Assembly (NCBI GenBank): GCA_016713225.1
Contig: JADJPO010000002.1
Coordinates: 1,040,871-1,104,870 of the forward strand
DNA length: 64,000 nucleotides
Reading direction: 5' to 3'
Origin: Kineosporiaceae bacterium
GTDB taxonomy: Bacteria > Actinomycetota > Actinomycetes > Actinomycetales > Kineosporiaceae
A program made the translations under genes and the position numbers. Below the pieces are notes generated by a model. That model was not told the DNA's origin, ran no database searches, and saw only the letters and a program-made list of their open reading frames with translations. Shown in pieces: positions 8,569-16,411 of the stretch. Position 1 is the first letter of the stretch; each line of letters begins with the position of its first letter.

Positions 8569-9191
8569 CGGGTGCCTCCCGTCCTGGCGGTGGGGCCGGC
8601 ATCGGGCTCGGTCACGAGTTCGCGCAGTCGGGCGACGCCGCGAGAGGTGTGAGCCCGCACGGTGCCGACGCTGCAGCCCATGACTTGCGCTGTGGCGGTT
8701 TCGGTCAGGTCCTCGAAGTACCGGAGGACGACGGCGGCGCGTTGACGCGGGGGCAGCCGGCGCAGCGCCTGGATGAGTTCGTCCCGAACCTCGACCGTTG
8801 CTGACGGGTCGGTGGCGCCGAGCGTCGCAGGGGGCTCGGGCAAGGTGGCGCTGGGCCGCTCGGCACGCCATGCCCGTCGCCACCATGACGTGGCCTGACG
8901 TGTCAGCGCGGTACGCGCATAGGCGCTCAAGGCGCCCCGGTCGCGTACCTCGTCGAGTCGGTCCCACCGCAGGTAGAGGCGCGCCAACACCGTCTGCACC
9001 AGGTCTTCGGCCAACCCGGCATCACTGGTCAGCAGATACCCCATGCGCACCAGCCGCGGGTAGCTCGCGCGGACGAAGGCGGTGAACTCCTCATCGGCGC
9101 GCTGCCGCGGATCTCCGGCGCGTGGCAGGGGATCCGCGACCTCCGGCGACGTGTGGTCGACCATGCCCTGAGGACGCGGCAGGTGGTCCAT
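8565..9191 (-). CDS. SigE-family RNA polymerase sigma factor
   Basis: A 208-residue ECF-type sigma factor of the actinobacterial SigE (TIGR02983-like) group. Region 2 is FTAFVRASYPRLVRMGYLLT followed by AEDLVQTVLARLYLRWDRL; region 4 is LPPRQRAAVVLRYFEDLTE with AQVMGCSVGTVRAHTSRGV, the DNA-binding helix-turn-helix. ATG 9191 lacks a strong ribosome site and an ATG nine codons in is an alternative. It is followed by an overlapping membrane protein gene that may control its activity. Confidence 0.9.
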   Translation of the reverse strand: MDHLPRPQGMVDHTSPEVADPLPRAGDPRQRADEEFTAFVRASYPRLVRMGYLLTSDAGLAEDLVQTVLARLYLRWDRLDEVRDRGALSAYARTALTRQATSWWRRAWRAERPSATLPEPPATLGATDPSATVEVRDELIQALRRLPPRQRAAVVLRYFEDLTETATAQVMGCSVGTVRAHTSRGVARLRELVTEPDAGPTARTGGTR

Positions 9192-9482
9192 ATCGATGAG
9201 TCTGGAGGAGGACGCCTCGACTGACGCTCATTCGAGGGCACTGACCCTGCGGCAGGTCAGTGTCCCCCCGGCACACCGACAGCACAGTGACCTCAGCCGA
9301 GCACCGTGGCCGGGCCGATGAACGATCTTCCCTGGGATTGCCCTGATTCTCCCCTGACCAGCGCAGCGCTCGGTGGGGGAACCGCGTAGATTGACGACGC
9401 GTCACCACTGCACCATGTGCACCCTGCCTACCGGCCACCTCGGGGACGACGTGTGGCCCGGACATTCCCGAGGAGAGGCCCG
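9192..9482. other. Divergent intergenic region before the TelA operon
   Basis: This 291-bp gap separates the sigma factor gene (minus) from telA (plus). It should contain both promoters. Immediately before telA there is a strong ribosome site, GAGGAGAGG at about 9469. I see no convincing small gene, repeat or riboswitch. Confidence 0.5.
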
Positions 9483-10700
9483 ATGACCGAGCCGACGCCC
9501 CTTGCCCCGCCCGCCGAGGCCACGCTCACGCTCACCGCGCCCGAGCCGCCCAAGGCCGTCGCGACGACCCAGGCGCCGAAGATCGCCCCGCAGGTCGAGG
9601 CGGCCGCGGTGCCCGGTCTGGACGCCAAGGTGGAGGCCTACCTCGACGCCTTGCTGAAGGAGGCGCCCAACTCGCCGAACTTCACCGCCAAGGCCAACGA
9701 CGTGCGCACCATGGGCGACGCCGACATCCGCCGCGCGGCAGAGACGTCGAACACCCTGCTCAAGTCGCCGGTCAAGGCGCTGCAGGAGGGCGGTCTGAGC
9801 GAGGGGTCGAAGATCGGCAAGACGCTGATCGAGCTGCGCCGCACCGTCGAGGATCTCGACCCGGCCGGGGCCAAGGGCAGTCGCAAGCTGTTCGGCATCC
9901 TGCCCATGGGCGACAAGATCGAGGACTACTTCCGTAAGTACCAGAGCGCGCAGAGCCACCTCGATGCGATCTTGAACGCGCTGTACTCCGGCCAGGACGA
10001 GCTGCGCAAGGACAACGCCGCCCTGAACGCCGAGAAGAAGAACCTGTGGGACACCATGGGCCGGCTCAACCAGTACGTCTACATCGCCGAGCGGCTCGAC
10101 GCCCGGCTGGCCGCCGGCATCAGCGAGCTGCAGGTCAGCGACCCCGAACAGGCCAAGGCGCTGCAGCAGGACGTGCTCTTCTACGTCCGCCAGAAGCACC
10201 AGGACCTGCTCACCCAGCTCGCGGTCTCGATCCAGAACTACCTGGCGATCGACATTGTGATCAAGAACAACATCGAGCTGATCAAGGGCGTTGACCGGGC
10301 CTCGACCACCACCGTCTCGGCGCTGCGCACCGCGGTCATCGTGGCCCAGGCCCTCGGTAACCAGAAGCTGGTGCTCGACCAGATCACGGCGCTGAACAGC
10401 ACCACCTCCGACATGATCCAGCGCACCAGCGAGATGCTGCGCGACAACTCGGTGCAGATCCAGGAACAGGCCGCCTCGGCCACCATCGGCCTGCCCCAGC
10501 TGCAGGCGGCGTTCCAGAACATCTACGCCACCATGGACGCCATCGACACGTTCAAGGTGCAGGCGCTGGACACCATGGCGACCACGATCGGCACGCTCGA
10601 GACCGAGGTCACCAAGTCGCGCGACTACCTCGAGCGGGTCAAGAAGCGGGACGAGCGGATCGCCGCCGGATCGCTCGACATCGGGGACGCGCGACGCTGA
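9483..10700 (+). CDS. telA: TelA family (toxic anion resistance-like) protein
   Basis: A 405-residue cytoplasmic helical protein of the TelA/KlaA/YceH family: KLFGILPMGDKIEDYFRKYQSAQSHLDAIL, DELRKDNAALNAEK and the long helical tail to VTKSRDYLERVKKRDERI are characteristic. TelA proteins were first linked to tellurite resistance, but the broader family accompanies envelope-stress systems and its biochemistry is unresolved. ATG 9483 follows an excellent ribosome site. It opens a run of same-strand genes leading to PknG, which suggests a role in that signalling unit rather than in tellurite export. Confidence 0.9.
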   Translation: MTEPTPLAPPAEATLTLTAPEPPKAVATTQAPKIAPQVEAAAVPGLDAKVEAYLDALLKEAPNSPNFTAKANDVRTMGDADIRRAAETSNTLLKSPVKALQEGGLSEGSKIGKTLIELRRTVEDLDPAGAKGSRKLFGILPMGDKIEDYFRKYQSAQSHLDAILNALYSGQDELRKDNAALNAEKKNLWDTMGRLNQYVYIAERLDARLAAGISELQVSDPEQAKALQQDVLFYVRQKHQDLLTQLAVSIQNYLAIDIVIKNNIELIKGVDRASTTTVSALRTAVIVAQALGNQKLVLDQITALNSTTSDMIQRTSEMLRDNSVQIQEQAASATIGLPQLQAAFQNIYATMDAIDTFKVQALDTMATTIGTLETEVTKSRDYLERVKKRDERIAAGSLDIGDARR

Positions 10701-10745
10701 CCTGTCGGCACACGAGGACATGACGGACGAAGGGACGGCACTGGG

Positions 10746-11306
10746 GTGTCTGTGAAGGACTGGTGGGGAGGGCTGTTCGGCCGTCCCCGCGAGGCCGCGC
10801 GCGCCGCCGAGGGAGCGGCGCCGATCGACATCCCGCGGGTGCCCACGGGCGATGAGTTGTTGACCCAGCTGACAGCGCTCGAGGCCGACATCGCCGAGAA
10901 GGCCCGCACCGAGCGGATCTCCGGAGTGGTGGCGGTGCGGGTGCACGACATCTGCAGCACCGCGCGCGACATCATTCCCCGGCTGAACCAGCTCGGTGGT
11001 GGCACCCGGGACGCGCACTCGGTGATGTCGACGGTGACCAGTTACCTGCCCGAGGCGCTGGGCACCTACCTACGCCTGCCCCGCACCTACGCCGACACCC
11101 GGCCCGTCGCCGGGGGCAAGACCTCGCTGATGGTGCTGGTCGACCAGCTCGACCTGTTGTCGCTGACCATGGACAAGATCCTGGACGCCGCGACGCGCCG
11201 CGACGTGCAGGCCCTGGTGGCGCACGGGCAGTTCCTGGCGGACAAGTTCGGTCACTCCGCGGACGGCGGCACGCTCGATCTCGGCCTGGCCGGAGGGTCG
11301 TCGTGA
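10746..11306 (+). CDS. Hypothetical protein, XpaC-like position next to TelA
   Basis: A 186-residue soluble, helical protein. The middle (ICSTARDIIPRLNQLGGG, then STVTSYLPEALGTYLRLP) resembles the helical repeats of XpaC-type proteins that often neighbour TelA; this is a weak match by eye. GTG 10746 is used; GTG 10752 is equally possible. Its stop overlaps the following AAA+ gene (GTGA). Function unknown. Confidence 0.7.
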   Translation: MSVKDWWGGLFGRPREAARAAEGAAPIDIPRVPTGDELLTQLTALEADIAEKARTERISGVVAVRVHDICSTARDIIPRLNQLGGGTRDAHSVMSTVTSYLPEALGTYLRLPRTYADTRPVAGGKTSLMVLVDQLDLLSLTMDKILDAATRRDVQALVAHGQFLADKFGHSADGGTLDLGLAGGSS

Positions 11307-12895
11307 GCGCAGCGGGCGCGGACCTGGCGAAGGCCCTGGCCTCCCTGGTCGGGGTCGGCGTGGGCGCCGGGCTGAACGCGGACGACGTGCGCGCCGAGGG
11401 TGCCTCGCTCGCCGCCACCCTGGCCGAGTCGGCAATCGGTGCGCCGGCCGCCTGGGCCGCTGCGCTCGGGGACGGCGCGGACACCACGGCCTTCTTCGAT
11501 GCCGCCAGTCGGGCTCGCCGCTATCGCACGTCCCCGACCGCGGGCCTGCTCGCCCTGATCGCCGCCGATTCGGCGCAGGCGAAGGCCTACGCCGAGGCCC
11601 TGGTCGAGCTGACCACGGCGGCGTGCACCCTGGGCGAGTCCAACCTGCAGGTGGTGCTCAACGCATCGACGTCCGCGGCCGCCCAGTTGCGGGCGGTCAC
11701 CCCGGGCGCCTCATCGCCCGGTCCGGCGGCGCCGCCGGCCGCGACGCCGGGGGAGGGCACCAGGTTGCCGGTCGACCCCCGCCTGCTGGACCAACTGCGG
11801 ATCACCCACGGCATCACGCTGCCACCCGGCGTCCAGGGCACGCAGACCCCCGGCACCTCGCCGGACGGAACAGTGCCAGAGGGACCAGTGCCGGAGGGGA
11901 CAGTGCCGGGCACGGCAGGCGGAGCCCCCGCGGCCACCCAGCCCGCGCCGTCCGACCCCGCGGCGCCCGAGGCCGCCCCCGAGCCGCCGCCGAAGACCCT
12001 CGAGGAACTGCTCGCCGAACTCGACGACCTCACCGGCCTGGCCGCGGTCAAGACCGAGATCCACCGGCAGACCGCGGTACTGCGGGTCGAGAAGCTGCGT
12101 GCTGAGGCCGGCATGGCCAAGGCCACCATCACCCGGCACCTGGTGTTCGTGGGCAACCCGGGCACCGGCAAGACCACGGTGGCGCGGCTGGTGTCCGGCA
12201 TCTACCGAGCTCTCGGCCTCCTGAGCAAGGGCCAGTTGATCGAGGTCGATCGATCCGAGCTGGTGGCCGGCTACCTCGGCCAGACCGCGATCAAGACCGC
12301 CGAGATCGTCGCCAAGGCCATCGGCGGGGTGCTGTTCATCGACGAGGCCTACAGCCTGGCCGGTGACCAGTACGGCCAGGAGGCCATCGACACCCTGGTC
12401 AAGGAGATGGAGGACCACCGCGACGACCTGGTCGTCGTGGTCGCCGGGTATCCGGGACCGATGGCCGACTTCATCGACACCAACCCGGGGCTGGCGAGCC
12501 GGTTCCGCACCATCTTGACCTTCGCCGACTACACCGACGACGAGTTGGTCGACATCTTCGGACAGATGGCCGTCAAGGCCGACTACACCGCCGGCCCGGC
12601 CGTGCTCGCTGCCTTCCGGGCGATGCTGGCCGGCGTGGTGCACGACGAGTCCTTCGGCAACGGCCGCTACGCGCGCAACGTGCTCGAGGCCGCCATCGGA
12701 CGGCACGCCTGGCGGCTACGGGACGTTGAGCAGCCGACCATCGAGCAACTGCGCGAGCTGGCTCCGCACGACCTGGTCGACCCGCCGGCCGACGTGCCCG
12801 CGGGGGAGCCGGGGGAACCCGTGGTGAGCGCGCCGGTCGACACCGGCGATCCCGTCGGCCAGGATGCCAACGCTGCAGGAGGTGAGCGTCCGTGA
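11303..12895 (+). CDS. CbbX/SpoVK-type AAA+ ATPase
   Basis: A 530-residue protein. An Ala-rich helical N-terminal region (about 1-140) and a Pro/Gly/Thr-rich linker (about 141-230) lead to one AAA+ module with Walker A GNPGTGKTT (about residue 283), Walker B GGVLFIDEAYSL (about 340) and the sensor/arginine-finger region GLASRFRTILTF. The module matches the CbbX/SpoVK group, which remodels protein partners. The same class occurs with ESX secretion and other complexes, but no such partners are here. GTG start and stop both overlap neighbours by four bases. Confidence 0.85.
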   Translation: MSAAGADLAKALASLVGVGVGAGLNADDVRAEGASLAATLAESAIGAPAAWAAALGDGADTTAFFDAASRARRYRTSPTAGLLALIAADSAQAKAYAEALVELTTAACTLGESNLQVVLNASTSAAAQLRAVTPGASSPGPAAPPAATPGEGTRLPVDPRLLDQLRITHGITLPPGVQGTQTPGTSPDGTVPEGPVPEGTVPGTAGGAPAATQPAPSDPAAPEAAPEPPPKTLEELLAELDDLTGLAAVKTEIHRQTAVLRVEKLRAEAGMAKATITRHLVFVGNPGTGKTTVARLVSGIYRALGLLSKGQLIEVDRSELVAGYLGQTAIKTAEIVAKAIGGVLFIDEAYSLAGDQYGQEAIDTLVKEMEDHRDDLVVVVAGYPGPMADFIDTNPGLASRFRTILTFADYTDDELVDIFGQMAVKADYTAGPAVLAAFRAMLAGVVHDESFGNGRYARNVLEAAIGRHAWRLRDVEQPTIEQLRELAPHDLVDPPADVPAGEPGEPVVSAPVDTGDPVGQDANAAGGERP

Positions 12896-14202
12896 GTACC
12901 GCCCCACCGATCGGCGTCCCGGTCGGGTTGCCCGCCCCGGTGCCGGGCACGGCCGTCGACCCGACCGCGCCCGCCCGCCCGGCGCCGTCCGGACGCCGCG
13001 AGGCAGCCGCCCGGGCGCTGTCCGGAACCCCCGGGCGGATGCGGATCGCGGCAGCGCTCGCCGTCCTGGGTGCGTTGATCTTCGGATTGCTGGGCGGCTC
13101 GGCCTTCCAGGCGTGGGGCAGCGCCCTGGACGACGCCCGCACCAACGCCGCCCAGTTGGTGCGGATCCAGACCATTCAGAACGACCTGGTCAAGGCCGAC
13201 GCCACCGCAGCCACCAACTACCTGACCGGTGGCAGCAAGACCGTGCCGAACCAGGCGCTGTACGACCAGGCCATCACCGAGGCCTCACGCCGCCTCGCGC
13301 AACCCTCGCCCTCGGCGGACACGGCCGCGCTCGAGCAGGTGGTCGAAGGGCTGACCCGCTACACCGCCCTGGTGGCGCAGGCGCAGGTGAACAACCGATT
13401 CGGCCTGCAGGTGGGGGCGGCCTATCAGCGCCAGGCGGGCGAGGTGCTGCGCAGCCAGATCGTGCCGGCACTGGAGCAGGTCTCGGCGGCCGACCAGCGC
13501 CGGGTGTCGGCGGCCTACGACGCGGCGAACGGCGCCACGGTGCGCCTGATCGCCTCGGCCGTGGTGGCGCTGGTCCTGCTGCTCGGGACGCAGCTGTGGT
13601 TGGCTCGGCGCACCCACCGAGTGATCAACCTGCCGCTGGCCGTGGCCACCCTGGCCGTGCTGGCGGCCACGCTCGGTGGATGGGCGGCGCTGAACAATGC
13701 CGCCGGAGTCGCCCGGACCGTGGCGTCGGGCAGCTATGCCAGCGCGGTGAGTATGGCGTCGGCCCGCACCGCGGCCTTCGACGCCAAGGCTCAGGAGGCC
13801 TTCGGGCTGATCGCCCGGGGCAACGCCAAGGCCGCCGAGGACATCGCCGTCAAGCGCATCGCCACGGCGGAGGCGAACCTGAAGGCCGGCAAGGCTGCCG
13901 ATGAGTCGACCCTGAACTTCACCGCCTGGGTGAAGGCCCACGGTGCGGTGCGTGCTGCGGACGACAAGGGTTCCTGGGTGGCGGCGCGTGACCTGGCGCT
14001 CACCACCTCCACCGAGGTGTTCAACGCGTTCGACCAGGCCTCCAAATCGGAGTTGGACGGCCACGCCGCCACCGTCGAGGGCGAGCTGGGCAGCGCGCGA
14101 ACCTCCTTGATCATCATGGGTTGGCTCGTGTTGGCCTGCGGGTTGGTCGCGGCCGGGGCGGCCTATACCGGGTTCTCGCAGCGGTTGGGGGAGTACCGAT
14201 GA
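12892..14202 (+). CDS. glnX: GlnX-like integral membrane sensor protein
   Basis: A 436-residue protein with about four membrane helices: IAAALAVLGALIFGLLGG near residue 52, LIASAVVALVLLLGTQLWL near 225, LPLAVATLAVLAATLGGWAAL near 248 and IIMGWLVLACGLVAAGAAY near 410. Two helical extracytoplasmic regions lie between them. The topology and the order glnX-glnH-pknG match the mycobacterial and corynebacterial system in which GlnX relays amino-acid sensing by GlnH to the kinase PknG. Sequence similarity alone would be a weak basis; the context makes the call. AGGAGGTGAG precedes the GTG start. Confidence 0.8.
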   Translation: MSTAPPIGVPVGLPAPVPGTAVDPTAPARPAPSGRREAAARALSGTPGRMRIAAALAVLGALIFGLLGGSAFQAWGSALDDARTNAAQLVRIQTIQNDLVKADATAATNYLTGGSKTVPNQALYDQAITEASRRLAQPSPSADTAALEQVVEGLTRYTALVAQAQVNNRFGLQVGAAYQRQAGEVLRSQIVPALEQVSAADQRRVSAAYDAANGATVRLIASAVVALVLLLGTQLWLARRTHRVINLPLAVATLAVLAATLGGWAALNNAAGVARTVASGSYASAVSMASARTAAFDAKAQEAFGLIARGNAKAAEDIAVKRIATAEANLKAGKAADESTLNFTAWVKAHGAVRAADDKGSWVAARDLALTTSTEVFNAFDQASKSELDGHAATVEGELGSARTSLIIMGWLVLACGLVAAGAAYTGFSQRLGEYR

Positions 14203-15152
14203 GCCGGTCTCTGCTCGCGCGCAGCGCAGGGCTGGTGGCGGCCGGGCTGGCCCTGGCCGGGCTGGCCGGGTGTGTCACGGCACCCCCCACGCCGGCTGCG
14301 GCGCCGTCCTCGGCTGCCGCCTCACCGGCGGCGCCGGCCGCGCCCGTGGTGTGCGCCAATGCCACGCAGTCCTACACCCCGGCCGCCTCCAGCGCCTACG
14401 CCAACGTGATCAAGGCGCGGGGCTACCTGGTGGTCGGGGTCTCGGCCGACACCCGTCAGCTCGGCGCCGTCGACCCGAACAATCCCGACGTCTTCGCGGG
14501 CTTCGACATCGAGATGGCCAAGCTGGTGGCCGCCAAGCTCGGCGTGAACGTGCGGTTCAAGGTGATCACCACGGCCGACCGGATCAATCAGTTGAAGAAG
14601 GAGGTTGCCGACGGCGGGGTCGACCTGGTTGCGCGGGCCTTCACCATGAACTGCGCCCGGTGGAGGGACGTCTCGTTCTCGGCGGTGTACTTCCTGGCGC
14701 ATCAGGGGTTGATGGTGCCCGCGCGCTCGACGCTGACCTCGTTGGCCGCGCTGCCGGGCAAGACCGTCTGTGCCCCCGTGGGTTCCACCAGCCTGGACAA
14801 CATCAAGGCCAAGGTGCCGTCCGTGAAGACCCGGGGCGTGGCCAACCACACCGACTGCCTGGTGCTACTGCAACAGGGCAAGGTCGATGCGATCACCGGG
14901 GACGACGCCATCCTCGCCGGGTTCAAGGCCCAGGACCCGACCACGATCGTGGTCGACGGCATCGAGCTCAGCAACGAGCCCTACGGTCTCGGCGTGAACG
15001 CCAAGTACAAGGACTTCGCCGCCTACGTCAACCAGGTGCTCGCCGAGGCCCGCACCAGCGGGGCGTGGCAGAAGGCGTACGACGCCTATCTGAAGAGTTC
15101 GCTGGGAGCCGGCGTCCAACCCGAGCCGAGTTACGGGCGGCCGCTGTCGTGA
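14199..15152 (+). CDS. glnH: Glutamate/aspartate-binding lipoprotein of the PknG pathway
   Basis: A 317-residue periplasmic-type binding protein of the SBP_bac_3 family. The signal peptide ends in lipobox LAGC with Cys25 as lipid anchor, then an Ala/Pro linker and the two-lobe domain beginning GYLVVGVSADTRQLGAV. FAGFDIEMAKLVAAKLG and GKTVCAPVGSTSLDNIKAK are typical. In mycobacteria GlnH binds Asp/Glu and signals through GlnX to PknG; no import permease lies nearby, which supports a sensing role here. ATGA overlap with glnX. Confidence 0.87.
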   Translation: MSRSLLARSAGLVAAGLALAGLAGCVTAPPTPAAAPSSAAASPAAPAAPVVCANATQSYTPAASSAYANVIKARGYLVVGVSADTRQLGAVDPNNPDVFAGFDIEMAKLVAAKLGVNVRFKVITTADRINQLKKEVADGGVDLVARAFTMNCARWRDVSFSAVYFLAHQGLMVPARSTLTSLAALPGKTVCAPVGSTSLDNIKAKVPSVKTRGVANHTDCLVLLQQGKVDAITGDDAILAGFKAQDPTTIVVDGIELSNEPYGLGVNAKYKDFAAYVNQVLAEARTSGAWQKAYDAYLKSSLGAGVQPEPSYGRPLS

Positions 15153-16411
15153 CCAGCCCGTCGTCCCGTTCGGGCGCCTCCGGTGCCTCGCGTGGGCTCG
15201 CCATCGCACCGACCCCGCCCGGCAAGCTCGGCGAGGCCGCCGACCCGGCTGCCCTGCTGGCCTACCTGCGCGAGTTGCGCGACTGGGTGGCCCAGCGCAA
15301 GCGGGAGTTGGACGGCATCGACGCCGCGGCCCAGCGCTCGGCCGACCCCGACGACTACACCGGCGACGTCACACTCTCGATGGCGCTGTGGCAGTCGGTC
15401 AGCGATCGCTGCCTCAGCTTGGACACGTTGTGGGACTCCGGGCGGGCCACGGCGATCACCCGCGAGCAGATGTCGCAGGTGATCTGGGGGCGACTGGCCA
15501 GTGGTGGGGCGACGGGTGGGCTGACGCTCAGCGTGGTCGAGGCCTGTCGGCTCTCGGACGCACTGGCCGCTCAGCTACGGGCCCGGCTGTCGTTCGACCC
15601 GCGAGCCAGTGACGCCGCCGTCCGGGTGGCCTCACTCCGGGCGAGCGTCGAGCGGTTGCGTGAACTCGTCAAACAAGAACCCACCTGGTCGGCGCAGGTC
15701 GATCTGCTGTCGAACCGGGTGGACGACGTCGCGGTGCGCGCCGCTCGGGGCGGCGACATCGACGGGGTGCTGCACACGCTCGAGGTCGACTCCGCCCGGG
15801 CCGAGCGCGACCTGGTGGTCACCACCGCGACCAAGCTGAAGGAGGCCCGCTCGGCCGATGCCCGGGCCGCCGCGCTGTCCGCCGATCGCACCCGAGCCGC
15901 CAGCGAGGTCGCGGCGCTCGAACACCGCCGCACCCGGCTGCTCGCCCTGGTCGAGCGCTGCGTCGCCGAGATCACCCCGGCGCCGCGCTACGCCGTCCCC
16001 GACGTGGCGGCGCTCGGACCGGTACCGGCCGAACGGGACGCCCTCGATGCCTATACCCGACGCCTCGACACCGTGGTGCGTGCCATGGACCTGCTCGAGG
16101 ATGCCTACGGTGACCCACTGAGCGAGCGGGAGGAGCTGATCGGGCTGCTCACCGGCTATCGCACCATGGTCGCGCGGCTCGCCCGAGGCAACGACCCGGC
16201 CGTGAGCCGGGCGCTCGCGCAGGCCGAGCAGACGCTCGCCGCGACACCGTGCGACGTGGCGGCAGCGCGACTGGCCGTGACCACGTTCCGCGAACTGGTC
16301 CGCACGCCCGCGCCGGTCGCCTCCGGCGTGGCGGTCGCGGCGGCCGCCGCGAGCGCATCCCAGACACAGATCGGACCACCGGATCCAGCGGCAACGGGGG
16401 CGACGGCATGA
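15149..16411 (+). CDS. Hypothetical coiled-coil protein between glnH and pknG
   Basis: A 420-residue soluble protein, strongly helical, with long heptad-like stretches (for example VASLRASVERLRELVKQEP and VRAARGGDIDGVLHTLEVDSARAERDL) and an Ala-rich tail. No catalytic motif is visible. It overlaps glnH by GTGA and pknG by ATGA, so it is almost certainly translated with them; a scaffold or adaptor for the kinase is a reasonable guess. GTG 15149 is used; the open frame further upstream overlaps glnH and is rejected. Confidence 0.8.
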   Translation: MTSPSSRSGASGASRGLAIAPTPPGKLGEAADPAALLAYLRELRDWVAQRKRELDGIDAAAQRSADPDDYTGDVTLSMALWQSVSDRCLSLDTLWDSGRATAITREQMSQVIWGRLASGGATGGLTLSVVEACRLSDALAAQLRARLSFDPRASDAAVRVASLRASVERLRELVKQEPTWSAQVDLLSNRVDDVAVRAARGGDIDGVLHTLEVDSARAERDLVVTTATKLKEARSADARAAALSADRTRAASEVAALEHRRTRLLALVERCVAEITPAPRYAVPDVAALGPVPAERDALDAYTRRLDTVVRAMDLLEDAYGDPLSEREELIGLLTGYRTMVARLARGNDPAVSRALAQAEQTLAATPCDVAAARLAVTTFRELVRTPAPVASGVAVAAAAASASQTQIGPPDPAATGATA

